Shown: positions 17,370 through 25,675, counted from the stretch's first letter. The stretch: DNA of 64,000 nucleotides from Paenibacillus sp. YPG26 (GCF_023704175.1 NZ_CP084530.1:554501-618500), one strand, 5' to 3'. Notes: a model not told the origin generated them from the sequence alone. Numbers and translations are program-made.

Positions 17370-17610
17370 CTCTGCACCGAGCCCAAGCGAATCCCGAAGG
17401 GAGAGCGCTTCACAGCAGACCGAATCAACCAAAACGTACGAAGCCCCGCCCGCGCTGCTCTGCACCAAGCCCAAGCGAATCCCAAAGGGAGAGCGCCTCC
17501 CAGCAGACCCGAACAGCAAAACGTACGAAGCCCCGCCCACGCTGTTCTGCACCGAGCCCAAGCGAATCCCAAAGGGAGAGCGCCTCTCAGCACGCAGTCC
17601 CTAACAACGA
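17370..17610. repeat. 88-bp tandem repeat, three units
   Basis: Units begin at about 17370, 17458 and 17545 (period 88 then 87; the third is incomplete). Each begins TGCACCGAGCCCAAGCG and contains a short TCCC-loop-GGGA hairpin. Related CCCGAAGGG hairpins recur at about 17657 and 17766. The stretch from here to 17930 holds further small palindromes, including CCTCCCTTAGGAAGGGAGG. Non-coding intergenic repeat DNA. Confidence 0.8.
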
Positions 17611-17907
17611 ACAACCTAACTCACACGCCAGTCGCAGGAGCTCCTCAAGTAGAGCGTGCCCGAAGGGGCGACAAGCGGCTCATATATCCAAAGTCACCCG
17701 GGTGCGCACTCAGCAGCTCCCAAGCGACTGAAACAGGTAACTAAACACTGCCAAACTGTAAGCGGGTCCCGAAGGGACGGCAAGCGATCCCAACACCAAC
17801 CCAACACACACCCGCCTCTGTAACTCCCACGTTACCTCCAGTGGGTGTCCAGAGGGCGGAGCCCTTGGGGCCCTCCCTTAGGAAGGGAGGGTTTGGGTGG
17901 GTTGGAA

Positions 17908-17926
17908 AAAGCCTTTGAAGGCTCTT
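17908..17926 (-). terminator. Candidate terminator after nrdA
   Basis: Read on the minus strand, AGCCT-TCAA-AGGCT followed by TTTT begins 8 bases beyond the nrdA stop. The stem is short, so it may be only partly effective and let transcription continue towards nrdB. Confidence 0.5.
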
Positions 17927-17933
17927 TGGAATG

Positions 17934-20267
17934 TTACGATGCACACGACTCGCATTCCTCAATCGTCAGCGCGCGGCTGCGAACATAGTATGTGGATTTG
18001 ATGCCGGCTTTCCAGGCATGCAAATGCAGGTTCAGGAACTCGGTAGCCTTGATGTCAGGGCGCACATACAGGTTGAAGCTTTGTGCCTGGTCAACGTGGC
18101 GCTGACGGGCGGATGCCATCTTAATGGACCAGTTCTGGTCGATCAGGAAGGCTGTTTTATAGTACCAGATCGTCTTCTCGGACAGGTCCGGAGCCGGATT
18201 GGCGATTTTGTAAGTCGTCTTCTCTTCGTAAGACAGCAGTTCATACAGTGGATCGATACTTGCGGTAGAACCGGCAATGATCGAAGTCGAGCCGTTTGGC
18301 GCGATAGCGAACATCCAGGCGTTACGAACGCCGTTCTCATGAACTTCCTTCTGAAGGGCGCGCCACTCTTCTGTGGTTACATATTTACCTTCACGGGTTC
18401 CGTCCGTGTAATGACGGTAGGTGAAGTAATGGCCTGTATCCCAGTCAGAGCCTTCGAACTTCGCATAGCGGCCTTTCTCCTTAGCCAGCTCCATGCTGGA
18501 ACGGACAAGCAGGTAGTTGATCTTCTCATATAGCGCATCATTGTAAGCCACAGCCTCGTCGGATTCCCAGCGGATGCCTTCCAGGGCGAGCAGGTGATGC
18601 AGACCGAATGTGCCGAGTCCGATCGCACGGTACTGGCTGTTCGTGTATTGAGCTTGCAGCACTTCAATATTGTTGATGTCGATTACGTTGTCCAGCATGC
18701 GCACCTGGATTGGAACAAGGCGCTCAAGCACTCCTGCTGGAACAGCGCGTGCCAGGTGAATGGAGTTCAGGTTGCAGACAACGAAATCGCCAGGGATCTT
18801 CGAAATGACGATGCGTGTCTGGCCATCCTTGGTTACGAGCTCTTCCTGCTCCACCACGGTTGCCGACTGGTTCTGCATGATTTCGGTACACAGGTTGGAC
18901 GAGTAGACCATACCATGTGCACGGTTCGGGTTGGCACGGTTCACGGTATCCCGGTAGAACATATAAGGAGTTCCGGTCTCCAGCTGGGATTTCATAATCC
19001 GTTTCATGATGTCGATAGCCTGTACGGTAATCCGGGAGAGGGTAGGATGCGCCACGGCTTCCTCGTATTTCTCGCGGAAAGCACCTTCGCCAAAGTTCTC
19101 ATCATAGAAGTCTTCCAGACCGAGTGGACGGCCGTTCGCGTCTTTCCAGCCCATCGTCTTCTTCACTTCGTGCGGACAGAACAGGTTCCATTCGTCACGG
19201 TTCTCAACTGCTTCCATGAACAGATCGGGAAGGCAGACCCCGTGGAATACGTCATGCGCTCTCATGCGCTCGTCCCCGTTATTCAGCTTCAGATCCAGGA
19301 AGGCGAGAATATCTTTATGGAAAACGTCGAGGTATACAGCAATGGCACCTTTACGTGTACCCAGCTGATCGACGCTGACTGCGGTGTTGTTCAGCTGGCG
19401 GATCCATGGGATAACGCCGGAGCTGGTATTCTTGTGGCCGCGGATATCTGAACCGCGTGCCCGTACTTTGCCGAGGTAGACACCGATCCCGCCGCCCATT
19501 TTGCTCAGACGGGCTACATCGGTATTGGAATCAAAGATGCCTTCAAGGGAGTCATCCACAGTATCAATGAAGCAGCTGGAGAGCTGCCCGGCTACCTTTT
19601 TGCCCGCATTGGACATGGTTGGTGTAGCGGCGGTCATGTAGATATTGCTCATCGCCCAGTAAGCTTCCTTCACCAGGTGCATACGAGTCTCGGCAGGCTC
19701 CTTGTGCATCAGGAACATCGCGATCACCATGTAACGCTCCTGCGGAAGCTCCATCACACGGCCGTCGAAATCGTTAGCCAGGTAACGCTCAGCCAGGGTA
19801 AGCAGTCCGATATAGTCAAACAGCAGATCGCGCGAAGGGTCAATCATTTCGCCGAGTTCTTCAATCTGCTCTTTGGTATAGACTTCGAGCAGGTCCTCTT
19901 TGTATATGCCGGCTTTGGTCAAATCGACAATCAGATGATAGAACGATCCGTAAGGCTCTTCCGGATAAGCTTTGTACCGGCGGTTGTTGGCCGCTTTCTT
20001 GTACAGCGTGGTAAGCAGGGCGCGTGCGGCTGCGAATTTCCAGTCCGGCTCTTCTTTGGTTACAAGCTCAAGGGCGGACATGGTAAAAGCATTGCTGATT
20101 TCTTCCCCTGTTACTTCATCACGACGGAGCTTGGAGGTCACGCCGCGGAGCAGACGCTCCTTATCCAGTGTAGGCAGGCCTTCGAGTATACGGTCTGCAT
20201 AAATGCCCAGACGGTTGTTGTCGAAAGCGAGTTGACGGTTGTTCGGTTTATTGACGAAGGATGGCAT
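17934..20267 (-). CDS. nrdA: Class I ribonucleotide reductase alpha subunit
   Basis: A 777-residue R1 subunit. Catalytic features are intact: the first redox cysteine in GQLSSCFID, the thiyl cysteine with its Asn and Glu in SSNLCTE, the second cysteine in VVCNLNS, the tyrosine pair in KSTYYVRS, and a C-terminal CESC for thioredoxin reduction. The N-terminal 90 residues resemble an ATP-cone but lack the usual KRDG strand, so allosteric shut-off by dATP may be altered. A minus-strand TATAAT lies at 20408-20413; the ribosome site is weak (TAGGGA). No NrdR box is seen directly upstream. It follows nrdG in the same direction. Confidence 0.95.
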   Translation of the reverse strand: MPSFVNKPNNRQLAFDNNRLGIYADRILEGLPTLDKERLLRGVTSKLRRDEVTGEEISNAFTMSALELVTKEEPDWKFAAARALLTTLYKKAANNRRYKAYPEEPYGSFYHLIVDLTKAGIYKEDLLEVYTKEQIEELGEMIDPSRDLLFDYIGLLTLAERYLANDFDGRVMELPQERYMVIAMFLMHKEPAETRMHLVKEAYWAMSNIYMTAATPTMSNAGKKVAGQLSSCFIDTVDDSLEGIFDSNTDVARLSKMGGGIGVYLGKVRARGSDIRGHKNTSSGVIPWIRQLNNTAVSVDQLGTRKGAIAVYLDVFHKDILAFLDLKLNNGDERMRAHDVFHGVCLPDLFMEAVENRDEWNLFCPHEVKKTMGWKDANGRPLGLEDFYDENFGEGAFREKYEEAVAHPTLSRITVQAIDIMKRIMKSQLETGTPYMFYRDTVNRANPNRAHGMVYSSNLCTEIMQNQSATVVEQEELVTKDGQTRIVISKIPGDFVVCNLNSIHLARAVPAGVLERLVPIQVRMLDNVIDINNIEVLQAQYTNSQYRAIGLGTFGLHHLLALEGIRWESDEAVAYNDALYEKINYLLVRSSMELAKEKGRYAKFEGSDWDTGHYFTYRHYTDGTREGKYVTTEEWRALQKEVHENGVRNAWMFAIAPNGSTSIIAGSTASIDPLYELLSYEEKTTYKIANPAPDLSEKTIWYYKTAFLIDQNWSIKMASARQRHVDQAQSFNLYVRPDIKATEFLNLHLHAWKAGIKSTYYVRSRALTIEECESCAS

Positions 20268-20494
20268 AGAAAAGAATCCCTACTTTCTAATGAAATAAAA
20301 TGTATGCTTTGGTAAAATTACAGCTCGGTAAATGTTAGAAACTGTAATGAATAATCTGATTCTGGCAAAAATAACGCGCCCCCAGGAAAAAAGGACCACA
20401 AGAAGCAATTATACTAGAAAGATGGTTGACGATAAAGAAAGAATTAAAGACTTTGCTGCCGTTATTTGTATTCAGGCAGTCTGCCGGATTCTAA

Positions 20495-20544
20495 TTATGT
20501 GTTCCAACGAACTTACTCGTTATGTGTTCCAACGAACTTACTTG
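20495..20544. repeat. 25-bp tandem duplication at the end of nrdG
   Basis: TTATGTGTTCCAACGAACTT and the next five bases occur twice head to tail (20495-20519 and 20520-20544) with one difference. The right copy includes the nrdG stop codon and last codon; the left copy lies beyond the gene. Confidence 0.85.
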
Positions 20545-21056
20545 GTGAATACCGATTGCCACAGTATGGCTTCTCCATGCTCAAGACTTTGCTTAATGTC
20601 GATAAGCCGCTGATTGGAGCTTCCCCGGTATAGAAGGGAAGGGTCGCGGAGGGCTTCTACATAACGTCCATCAACCAGTACATCACAGCGGCCAAGAAGC
20701 GCATATTCATCTGAATCCGACGCAGCGCTTAATTCTTCGTAGGTATAACCGCTGTAGATCCATACGGGGACCGGGCCTGCCTCCAAGTGAAGCAGATCAA
20801 TGAATCCGCTGACCTCTCGGGCGGAGAAGAAGGGGTCCCCGCCAAGAATGGTCAGCCCGTCCAGCAGGGGGTTGCCCGCAATGTCCCGGATGATCTCACG
20901 CTGTCTTGCTAGCGTGAACGGCTCACCGTACTCGAAGTTCCAGGTCTTCGGGCTGAAGCAGCCCGGGCAGTAATGCTTGCAGCCGCTGATGAATATCGCC
21001 GCCCGAAGACCTTCCCCTTCATTGATCGATTCCGGCGAGTATCCGCAGATATTCAT
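20538..21056 (-). CDS. nrdG: Anaerobic RNR activating enzyme (radical SAM)
   Basis: A 172-residue radical SAM activase that installs the glycyl radical on NrdD. The CX3CX2C cluster motif is Cys26, Cys30 and Cys33 in GCKHYCPGC, followed by the GGDPFFS motif typical of NrdG. Length is normal. The start codon overlaps the nrdD stop by 4 bases, so the two are translationally coupled. The 3' end runs into a 25-bp tandem duplication. Confidence 0.95.
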   Translation of the reverse strand: MNICGYSPESINEGEGLRAAIFISGCKHYCPGCFSPKTWNFEYGEPFTLARQREIIRDIAGNPLLDGLTILGGDPFFSAREVSGFIDLLHLEAGPVPVWIYSGYTYEELSAASDSDEYALLGRCDVLVDGRYVEALRDPSLLYRGSSNQRLIDIKQSLEHGEAILWQSVFTK

Positions 21057-23038
21057 GAGGTGTGCTTCACCCGGTCTCTGACCTCGGCCTGCTTGGCACT
21101 GTTGAACCGGGTCTGGAAGTCCCCGGTCAGATAACCGGTGACCCGGCGCAGCCTGCGGATATGAACTTCATTCTCATGGCTTCCGCAGGAAGGGCAGGTG
21201 GCCCCGATAATGCCCTCATGGCCGCAGGCGGAGCAGCGGTCAATCGGATGGTTGATACTGAAATAGCTGATCTGCTGATCCAGCGCGTACTGGATAATCT
21301 TCAAGAATGCAGCCGGGTTAGCACGGGCGTTGCCATTAAGTTCAATGTAGGAGATCGCCCCGGCATTGCACAGATCATGGAAGGGAGCCTCCAGCTTGAT
21401 CTTAGTGGCCGCGGTAACGGAATAATACACAGGAACGTGGAAGGAGTTCGTGTAGTATTCCCGGTCGGTTACGCCGCTTATCGAGCCATAGGAGGCCCTG
21501 TCGCGTTTCGTGAATTTGCCGGACAAGCCCTCCGCCGGTGTAGCGAACAGCGTCACATTGAGGTTCAGCTTCTCGCTCTGGCGGTCACAGAAGCTGCGCA
21601 GGTAGCGAATCAGCCTTACCGCCTTCTGGTAGACTTCTTCATCCTCGGCATGATGCTTGCCGTACATCGCCTTCATGCACTCGGCGAGGCCGATGAACCC
21701 GATCGACAGACTGCCATGCTTCAGCAGCTCTCCAACCGGATCCTCAGGAGCGAGCTGCTCGCCGCCTTCCCAGACGCCTTCGCGCATCATGAAGTCGGAG
21801 GCTTTGGCTTTCTGGGCGGACTGGATACGGAAGCGGTGGAGCAGGCCCTCCATGGCAATATTCAGATAATGATCCAGCTCCCGGTAAAAGCCTGCTTCAT
21901 CCGCCTCACTGCGGCGTCCAAGTACAACTCCGTGCTCGATTCCAAGCTTCACCAGGTTCAAGGTGTTGAAGCTCAGATTTCCTTTGCCGGACAGATGATT
22001 CCGTCCGAACCGGTCAGCCAGCACCCGTGTCCGGCAGCCCATTGTGGCGAATTCGGTATCCGGGTCACTCGGATCATAATAGGCAAGATTCAAGGGAGCG
22101 TCCAGATTGGCGAAGTTCGGATAGAGCCTGCGCGCCGAGCACTCGGCGGCTTTCAGGAACAAGTCATAGTTCGGCTCTCCCGGAGCCTGATTGACCCCTT
22201 TCTTGCATTTGAAGATCTGGATGGGGAAGATCGGCGTCTCGCCGCTCCCAAGCCCCTTCATGGTGGCTTCCAGAATGGAGTCAATCACCAGTCTGCCTTC
22301 CGGCGAGGTGCACGTCCCATAGTTGATGCTGGTAAAAGGAATCTGACCCCCGGCCCGGCTGGACATCGTGTTCAGATTATGGATCAGGCTCTCGGCGCCC
22401 TGCAGTGTCTCGCTCTCGGTCTCCCGCATGGCATAGCGGAAGGACCGCGGGTAACGCTCCTGCAGATCAAGGCGGCTCATGGAGATCTCTCCGAGATCTG
22501 CGGCAGTCATACCGGGCTCCTGCTCCTCGAAGTAATCCAGTCCCTTAAGGAAGTATTTGGCGAAGGATTTGGCCGCATATGGAGCCAGATCATGATCCAG
22601 CTTATTAGCGGATACTCCGCCGTACTGGGAGTTCTGCTGGGATTGGAAAATAATTGCGACAAGAGCCATAGCCGTCATGATCGAATTTGGCGGCCGCACG
22701 CTGCCGTTGCCTGTGTTGAAGCCTTGGCCAAGCAGCTTGCCGAACGGAATGAAGATGCAATTCGTAGTCCCGATCGCGTATTGGTCCAGATCGTGGACAT
22801 ACACGATGTTGTCCTGGATGGCCTGCACGAGCTGGCTGGGCATAATGAAATGGTTGGCATACCATTTGGCATATTCGCTGCCGAATTTACTCATTTTCCC
22901 GGAAAAGCTCTCGCCATTCAGGTTGGCATTCTCACGCAGCAGCTCAAGATCGCGGCTGTTGGCGATATCGTCGCCCAGCCGGATGACCTCATCCAGGATG
23001 TGATCCTCTTTGCCGATAGCTTTGGTCATAAGGGACAT
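21053..23038 (-). CDS. nrdD: Anaerobic ribonucleoside-triphosphate reductase
   Basis: A 661-residue class III reductase for oxygen-free dNTP synthesis. The glycyl-radical loop RVTGYLTG is near the C-terminus, just after the zinc site CSACG/CPSCG. The N-terminus begins directly in the catalytic region and lacks the roughly 100-residue ATP-cone of E. coli NrdD, which explains the shorter length. The ATG at 23038 has GAGGAG upstream, and no cone-like frame precedes it. The leader is about 280 bases and two NrdR boxes lie near its upstream end. A 660-codon open frame on the other strand is a codon-bias shadow. Confidence 0.95.
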   Translation of the reverse strand: MSLMTKAIGKEDHILDEVIRLGDDIANSRDLELLRENANLNGESFSGKMSKFGSEYAKWYANHFIMPSQLVQAIQDNIVYVHDLDQYAIGTTNCIFIPFGKLLGQGFNTGNGSVRPPNSIMTAMALVAIIFQSQQNSQYGGVSANKLDHDLAPYAAKSFAKYFLKGLDYFEEQEPGMTAADLGEISMSRLDLQERYPRSFRYAMRETESETLQGAESLIHNLNTMSSRAGGQIPFTSINYGTCTSPEGRLVIDSILEATMKGLGSGETPIFPIQIFKCKKGVNQAPGEPNYDLFLKAAECSARRLYPNFANLDAPLNLAYYDPSDPDTEFATMGCRTRVLADRFGRNHLSGKGNLSFNTLNLVKLGIEHGVVLGRRSEADEAGFYRELDHYLNIAMEGLLHRFRIQSAQKAKASDFMMREGVWEGGEQLAPEDPVGELLKHGSLSIGFIGLAECMKAMYGKHHAEDEEVYQKAVRLIRYLRSFCDRQSEKLNLNVTLFATPAEGLSGKFTKRDRASYGSISGVTDREYYTNSFHVPVYYSVTAATKIKLEAPFHDLCNAGAISYIELNGNARANPAAFLKIIQYALDQQISYFSINHPIDRCSACGHEGIIGATCPSCGSHENEVHIRRLRRVTGYLTGDFQTRFNSAKQAEVRDRVKHTS

Positions 23039-23323
23039 TACTAACTACTCCTCTCGGTATACCTGTATATACGGATGCAAAAGGAACTCCCCTGCCGGCA
23101 GGCATCACCTGTCGTCATGCAAGGTAGCGTTGGGTCTTGAAGTATGTAAATCCGCACCCGATAAGATTGTGCACATCTAGCAGAAGCTAGTATCATAGAA
23201 CAGGCCCCGGGTGTGTCTTGGCGATTCTCTCAAGAAAGGCTTAGAATGCTTGGAATTCGTGAAAAATGTGGTGTTTCTGAGGGAAATCGTCCCTAGGGTT
23301 ATTTCTTAAGAAGAAGCCTGTTC

Positions 23324-23371
23324 ATACTATATTTTGTTTGTGTTTAAATACATTACCACAATATATAGTGT
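23324..23371 (-). promoter_or_regulatory. Two NrdR boxes upstream of nrdDG
   Basis: Box 1 is 23324-23339 (ATACTATATTTTGTTT) and box 2 is 23356-23371, reading ACACTATATATTGTGG on the minus strand. Both fit the 16-bp NrdR palindrome pattern ACACTATATNTTGTGT, and their starts are 32 bases (three helical turns) apart, the usual paired arrangement. NrdR is the nucleotide-sensing repressor of RNR genes. Confidence 0.8.
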
Positions 23372-23684
23372 CTAAACAAGTCATGAAAATCCATTCTCCT
23401 CATAAAAAAGACTTGACTTGTCCACTTCCCGCATCCCGCTTGGGTCCGGGCCATTCAACAAAATTTCACAAAAAAAATTTGTTGAAAATTGAGGAAACAG
23501 GATGTATGAGTTCTTGAAAATTTCAGCATTTTACAGATCTATAAGACGCGTGCAAATGTTCATATAGGCGGATATAATCATAACTGCTTGTATTGTCGTG
23601 GTTTTGGTATTTGAGAAATGAACTGTTAAAATAAAGGCAGGATTTCTGCGGGTATTTAGAAATAAGAAGAGGGAGGGTATCATC
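23372..23684. other. Intergenic region with AT-rich inverted repeat
   Basis: TTCAACAAAATTT (23454-23466) and AAAATTTGTTGAA (to 23486) form an inverted repeat with one mismatch and a short A-rich loop. One flank reads TTGTGAAAT on the minus strand, a half-site reminiscent of Rex or Fnr operators. TATAAT at 23573-23578 may belong to a plus-strand promoter for the next gene. Confidence 0.4.
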
Positions 23685-23984
23685 ATGGCCATTGCAGAGG
23701 TAACGATTATACCGGTAGGAACAGGGTCAACCAGCCTTAGCAGGTATGTGGCGGATATGCAGCACGTCCTGGAGCAGCAGGAAGGAGTCCAGTTTCATTT
23801 GACCTCGATGAGTACGATTATTGAAGGGCCGCTGGAGAAGGTATTTGCGGCCATTACCGCCCTGCACGAAGCTCCATTTCAAGCCGGGGCGGGGCGCGTC
23901 TCCACATCCATCAAGATTGATGACCGCCGGGATAAGCCGTCTTCCTCGGAGCAGAAGCTCCGTTCGGTAAGAGAGAAGCTGTAG
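23685..23984 (+). CDS. Thiamine-binding protein (MTH1187/YqgV family)
   Basis: A 99-residue single-domain protein of the MTH1187/YkoF-like family. The N-terminal strand AIAEVTIIPVGTGSTSLSRYV is diagnostic, with TIIEGPLEKVFAAI in the second half. Family members form dimers or tetramers and bind thiamine or HMP. AGAGGGAGGG precedes the ATG. It is monocistronic, with degenerate repeats and a terminator behind it. Confidence 0.88.
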   Translation: MAIAEVTIIPVGTGSTSLSRYVADMQHVLEQQEGVQFHLTSMSTIIEGPLEKVFAAITALHEAPFQAGAGRVSTSIKIDDRRDKPSSSEQKLRSVREKL

Positions 23985-24020
23985 CTGGACTCTTCCTCTT
24001 GAAGAGAAGGAGAGGAACCG

Positions 24021-24216
24021 CACCGGACTGTCTCACTGAGTATTGAACAGTCTTACTGCAGTCTGAGTAGTCTTGGTGCAGTTCTGAATAGCAGCACCAG
24101 TTCCGAATAGTCTCGCTGCAGCTCTGGACAGTAGCATCACAGTTCCGGACAGCCACACCCCAGTTCTGGACAGTAGCGTTACAGTTCCGGACTGTCTCGC
24201 TGCACTTCTGATCAGT
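24021..24216. repeat. Degenerate 21-bp tandem repeat, about ten copies
   Basis: Successive units read like CAGTTCCGGACAGTAGCGTTA; six of the last seven are 21 bases long, while earlier ones are 19-20. Alternating units carry CAGTTCTGGACAG or CAGTTCCGGACTG cores. On the minus strand they could be read as a 7-residue repeat (TVRNCNA-like), but there is no start signal. It lies between a gene stop and its terminator. Confidence 0.8.
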
Positions 24217-24219
24217 CAG

Positions 24220-24264
24220 GCCCCTGCATCACCACTTTCCAGTCTCCTTTCAGGGGGCTTTTTT
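24220..24264 (+). terminator. Intrinsic terminator after the repeat array
   Basis: GCCCCTG pairs with CAGGGGGC across about 24 bases, followed by TTTTTT. Confidence 0.7.
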
Positions 24265-24418
24265 GATTTTATGGAATCTGCGGAGATCTTGAGGGTCTCC
24301 TTGAATGTATTAGAGGATCAGATATATCGCTCAAATTACAGGCTTCATAGTGTGTGATTGCTTCCCCATCAAGTCGTCTCAATGCCCCCGTTCAAAAAGG
24401 CGGTGCTGCAGCTTACAA

Positions 24419-24443
24419 GTTTAGCTCTAGAGAGGCTGGTTAA
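24419..24443 (+). promoter_or_regulatory. SigB-like promoter of the first YflT stress gene
   Basis: GTTTAG (24419-24424), 13 bases, GGTTAA (24438-24443), compared with the SigB consensus GTTTAA-N12-14-GGGTAT. The same arrangement, including the flanking GCTCT and TACAT, precedes the paralogue at 25831 at the same distance of about 130 bases from its start. Confidence 0.55.
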
Positions 24444-24490
24444 ATACATTACAGAATGCCTGTGTAAGTTCTGCGAGAACTGCTTTAGTT

Positions 24491-24549
24491 AACGTTATTT
24501 TAATTGCGTTATTTTAATTAACGCTACTTTAATTAACGTTACTTACATT
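24491..24549. repeat. AT-rich 15-bp tandem repeat, four copies
   Basis: AACGTTATTTTAATT, a 14-base variant, AACGCTACTTTAATT and AACGTTACTTACATT follow each other directly, ending about ten bases before the ribosome binding site of the stress gene. Confidence 0.8.
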
Positions 24550-24575
24550 AAGGAACACTTAGGGAGGTTAATCTG

Positions 24576-25268
24576 ATGACTGAGAAAATTGTGGGTGTAT
24601 TTCAGACCGAAGATGAGGCTACCGGTGCGATACAAGAACTGAAGGACCAAGGGATCCCTGCGGAGGATATTTCGATTATAGCCAAAGACAGACGGCACCT
24701 GAACTCCATCAATGAGGAGACGGGAACGAAGTCGCCAGAAGGCATAGCTGCGGGTGCCACAGCAGGCGGTGTGCTCGGGGGTGTAACAGGACTGCTCGCC
24801 GGGCTTGGAGCTCTGGCGGTTCCGGGAGTAGGGCCGATTCTTGCCGCTGGACCTATTGCGGCTGCCCTCACAGGAGCGGCTCTTGGTGCTGGTGCAGGCG
24901 GATTGGCAGGCGGGCTTGTTGGTCTTGGCGTCCCCGAGGAACAAGCGCGGGTATATGATACAAGGGTCAATGAAGGGCGTATTCTGGTACTCATTGATGC
25001 CGAGCCTTACCAGATGAACGGCATTTACCAGGCGTTCCGGGACCATAATTCCCTGAATGCCCATTATTACAGCAACAACAATTCCTCGGATAGAACTGAG
25101 GAGCAGGAGGTTGTGGGCACTCACGAGAGCAGGAAGGATGAGGAGAACATGCCTTGGTACAATGAGAAGGATGTTCCGCCAGATCCGGAAGCCGTCGTGT
25201 CTAATGCGGAGAACAAGGAGCGGGAGCTCCATGAGCTTCATGAGGAACAAGTAAGGAAGCACCGCTGA
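24576..25268 (+). CDS. YflT-domain general stress protein
   Basis: A 230-residue protein with an N-terminal YflT/heat-induced stress domain (MTEKIVGVFQTEDEA to about residue 45), a long Gly/Ala-rich hydrophobic hairpin (about 60-115) that could be membrane-associated, and a hydrophilic, acidic C-terminal tail. AGGGAGG precedes the ATG. It is closely similar over its first 165 residues to the protein encoded at 25831, so the pair arose by tandem duplication. The biochemical role is unknown; a stress-inducible promoter supports the family name. Confidence 0.85.
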   Translation: MTEKIVGVFQTEDEATGAIQELKDQGIPAEDISIIAKDRRHLNSINEETGTKSPEGIAAGATAGGVLGGVTGLLAGLGALAVPGVGPILAAGPIAAALTGAALGAGAGGLAGGLVGLGVPEEQARVYDTRVNEGRILVLIDAEPYQMNGIYQAFRDHNSLNAHYYSNNNSSDRTEEQEVVGTHESRKDEENMPWYNEKDVPPDPEAVVSNAENKERELHELHEEQVRKHR

Positions 25269-25333
25269 TCCGGCAGGAGCCGGACAGTGCGGCACTTTGC
25301 GACTTCCGTTAGTTGGCATGGGTTAAGTGTTAT

Positions 25334-25440
25334 CAGAACTAGCTCGCACTGATCAGCACTAGACTGCTCTAGTGCGCTCTTTGACGGACGCTAGCTTCCT
25401 CTAACGGGCGTTAGCCCGCTCTAATGGGTGCTAACACGCA
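25334..25440. repeat. Degenerate 20-bp repeat rich in CTAGC/GTTAGC
   Basis: Units like GCTAGCTTCCTCTAACGGGC and GTTAGCCCGCTCTAATGGGT follow one another, with more diverged copies (GCACTAGACTGCTCTAGTGC) before them. The array runs straight into the terminator at 25441. Confidence 0.6.
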
Positions 25441-25471
25441 CAAATAACCGCCTGCAGCAGGCGGTTATTTG
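25441..25471 (+). terminator. Intrinsic terminator after the first stress gene
   Basis: A perfect 13-bp stem, AAATAACCGCCTG with its complement, around a CAG loop. Confidence 0.8.
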
Positions 25472-25675
25472 TGTTGAGAGTGAAGCGGGCGAAGGGTGGC
25501 ATGGGCTCAAGTCCGAGTAATTTTACATGACGCTCTAATTCTAATATTTAGATAAGCAGTCTAATGCTGATTCTTCAATAAGCAGTCTAGTTCTGATTAT
25601 ACAAAAAACTGGTGTGTGCAGTCTGGGTGCCTATGTTTTCATTCTATGCTGCCCATCCATAAAAATAAATTGCAT

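Noticed and set aside
16782..17614. Minus-strand open frames through the nrdA-nrdB spacer
   Set aside because: They run through direct and tandem repeats, lack start signals, and differences between copies change most amino acids.
17931..20315. Long plus-strand open frames opposite nrdA (17931-18533, 18594-19451, 19677-20315)
   Set aside because: They mirror the codons of a clear NrdA and show no recognisable domain or ribosome site.
21062..23044. A 660-codon open frame opposite nrdD
   Set aside because: NrdD on the minus strand has all catalytic motifs and a good ribosome site. The opposite frame has no start signal and no family; it is a result of codon bias.
23911..24156. Minus-strand frame with a 7-residue repeat
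   Set aside because: It follows the 21-bp DNA repeat and has no start signal; the real gene on the other strand ends inside it.
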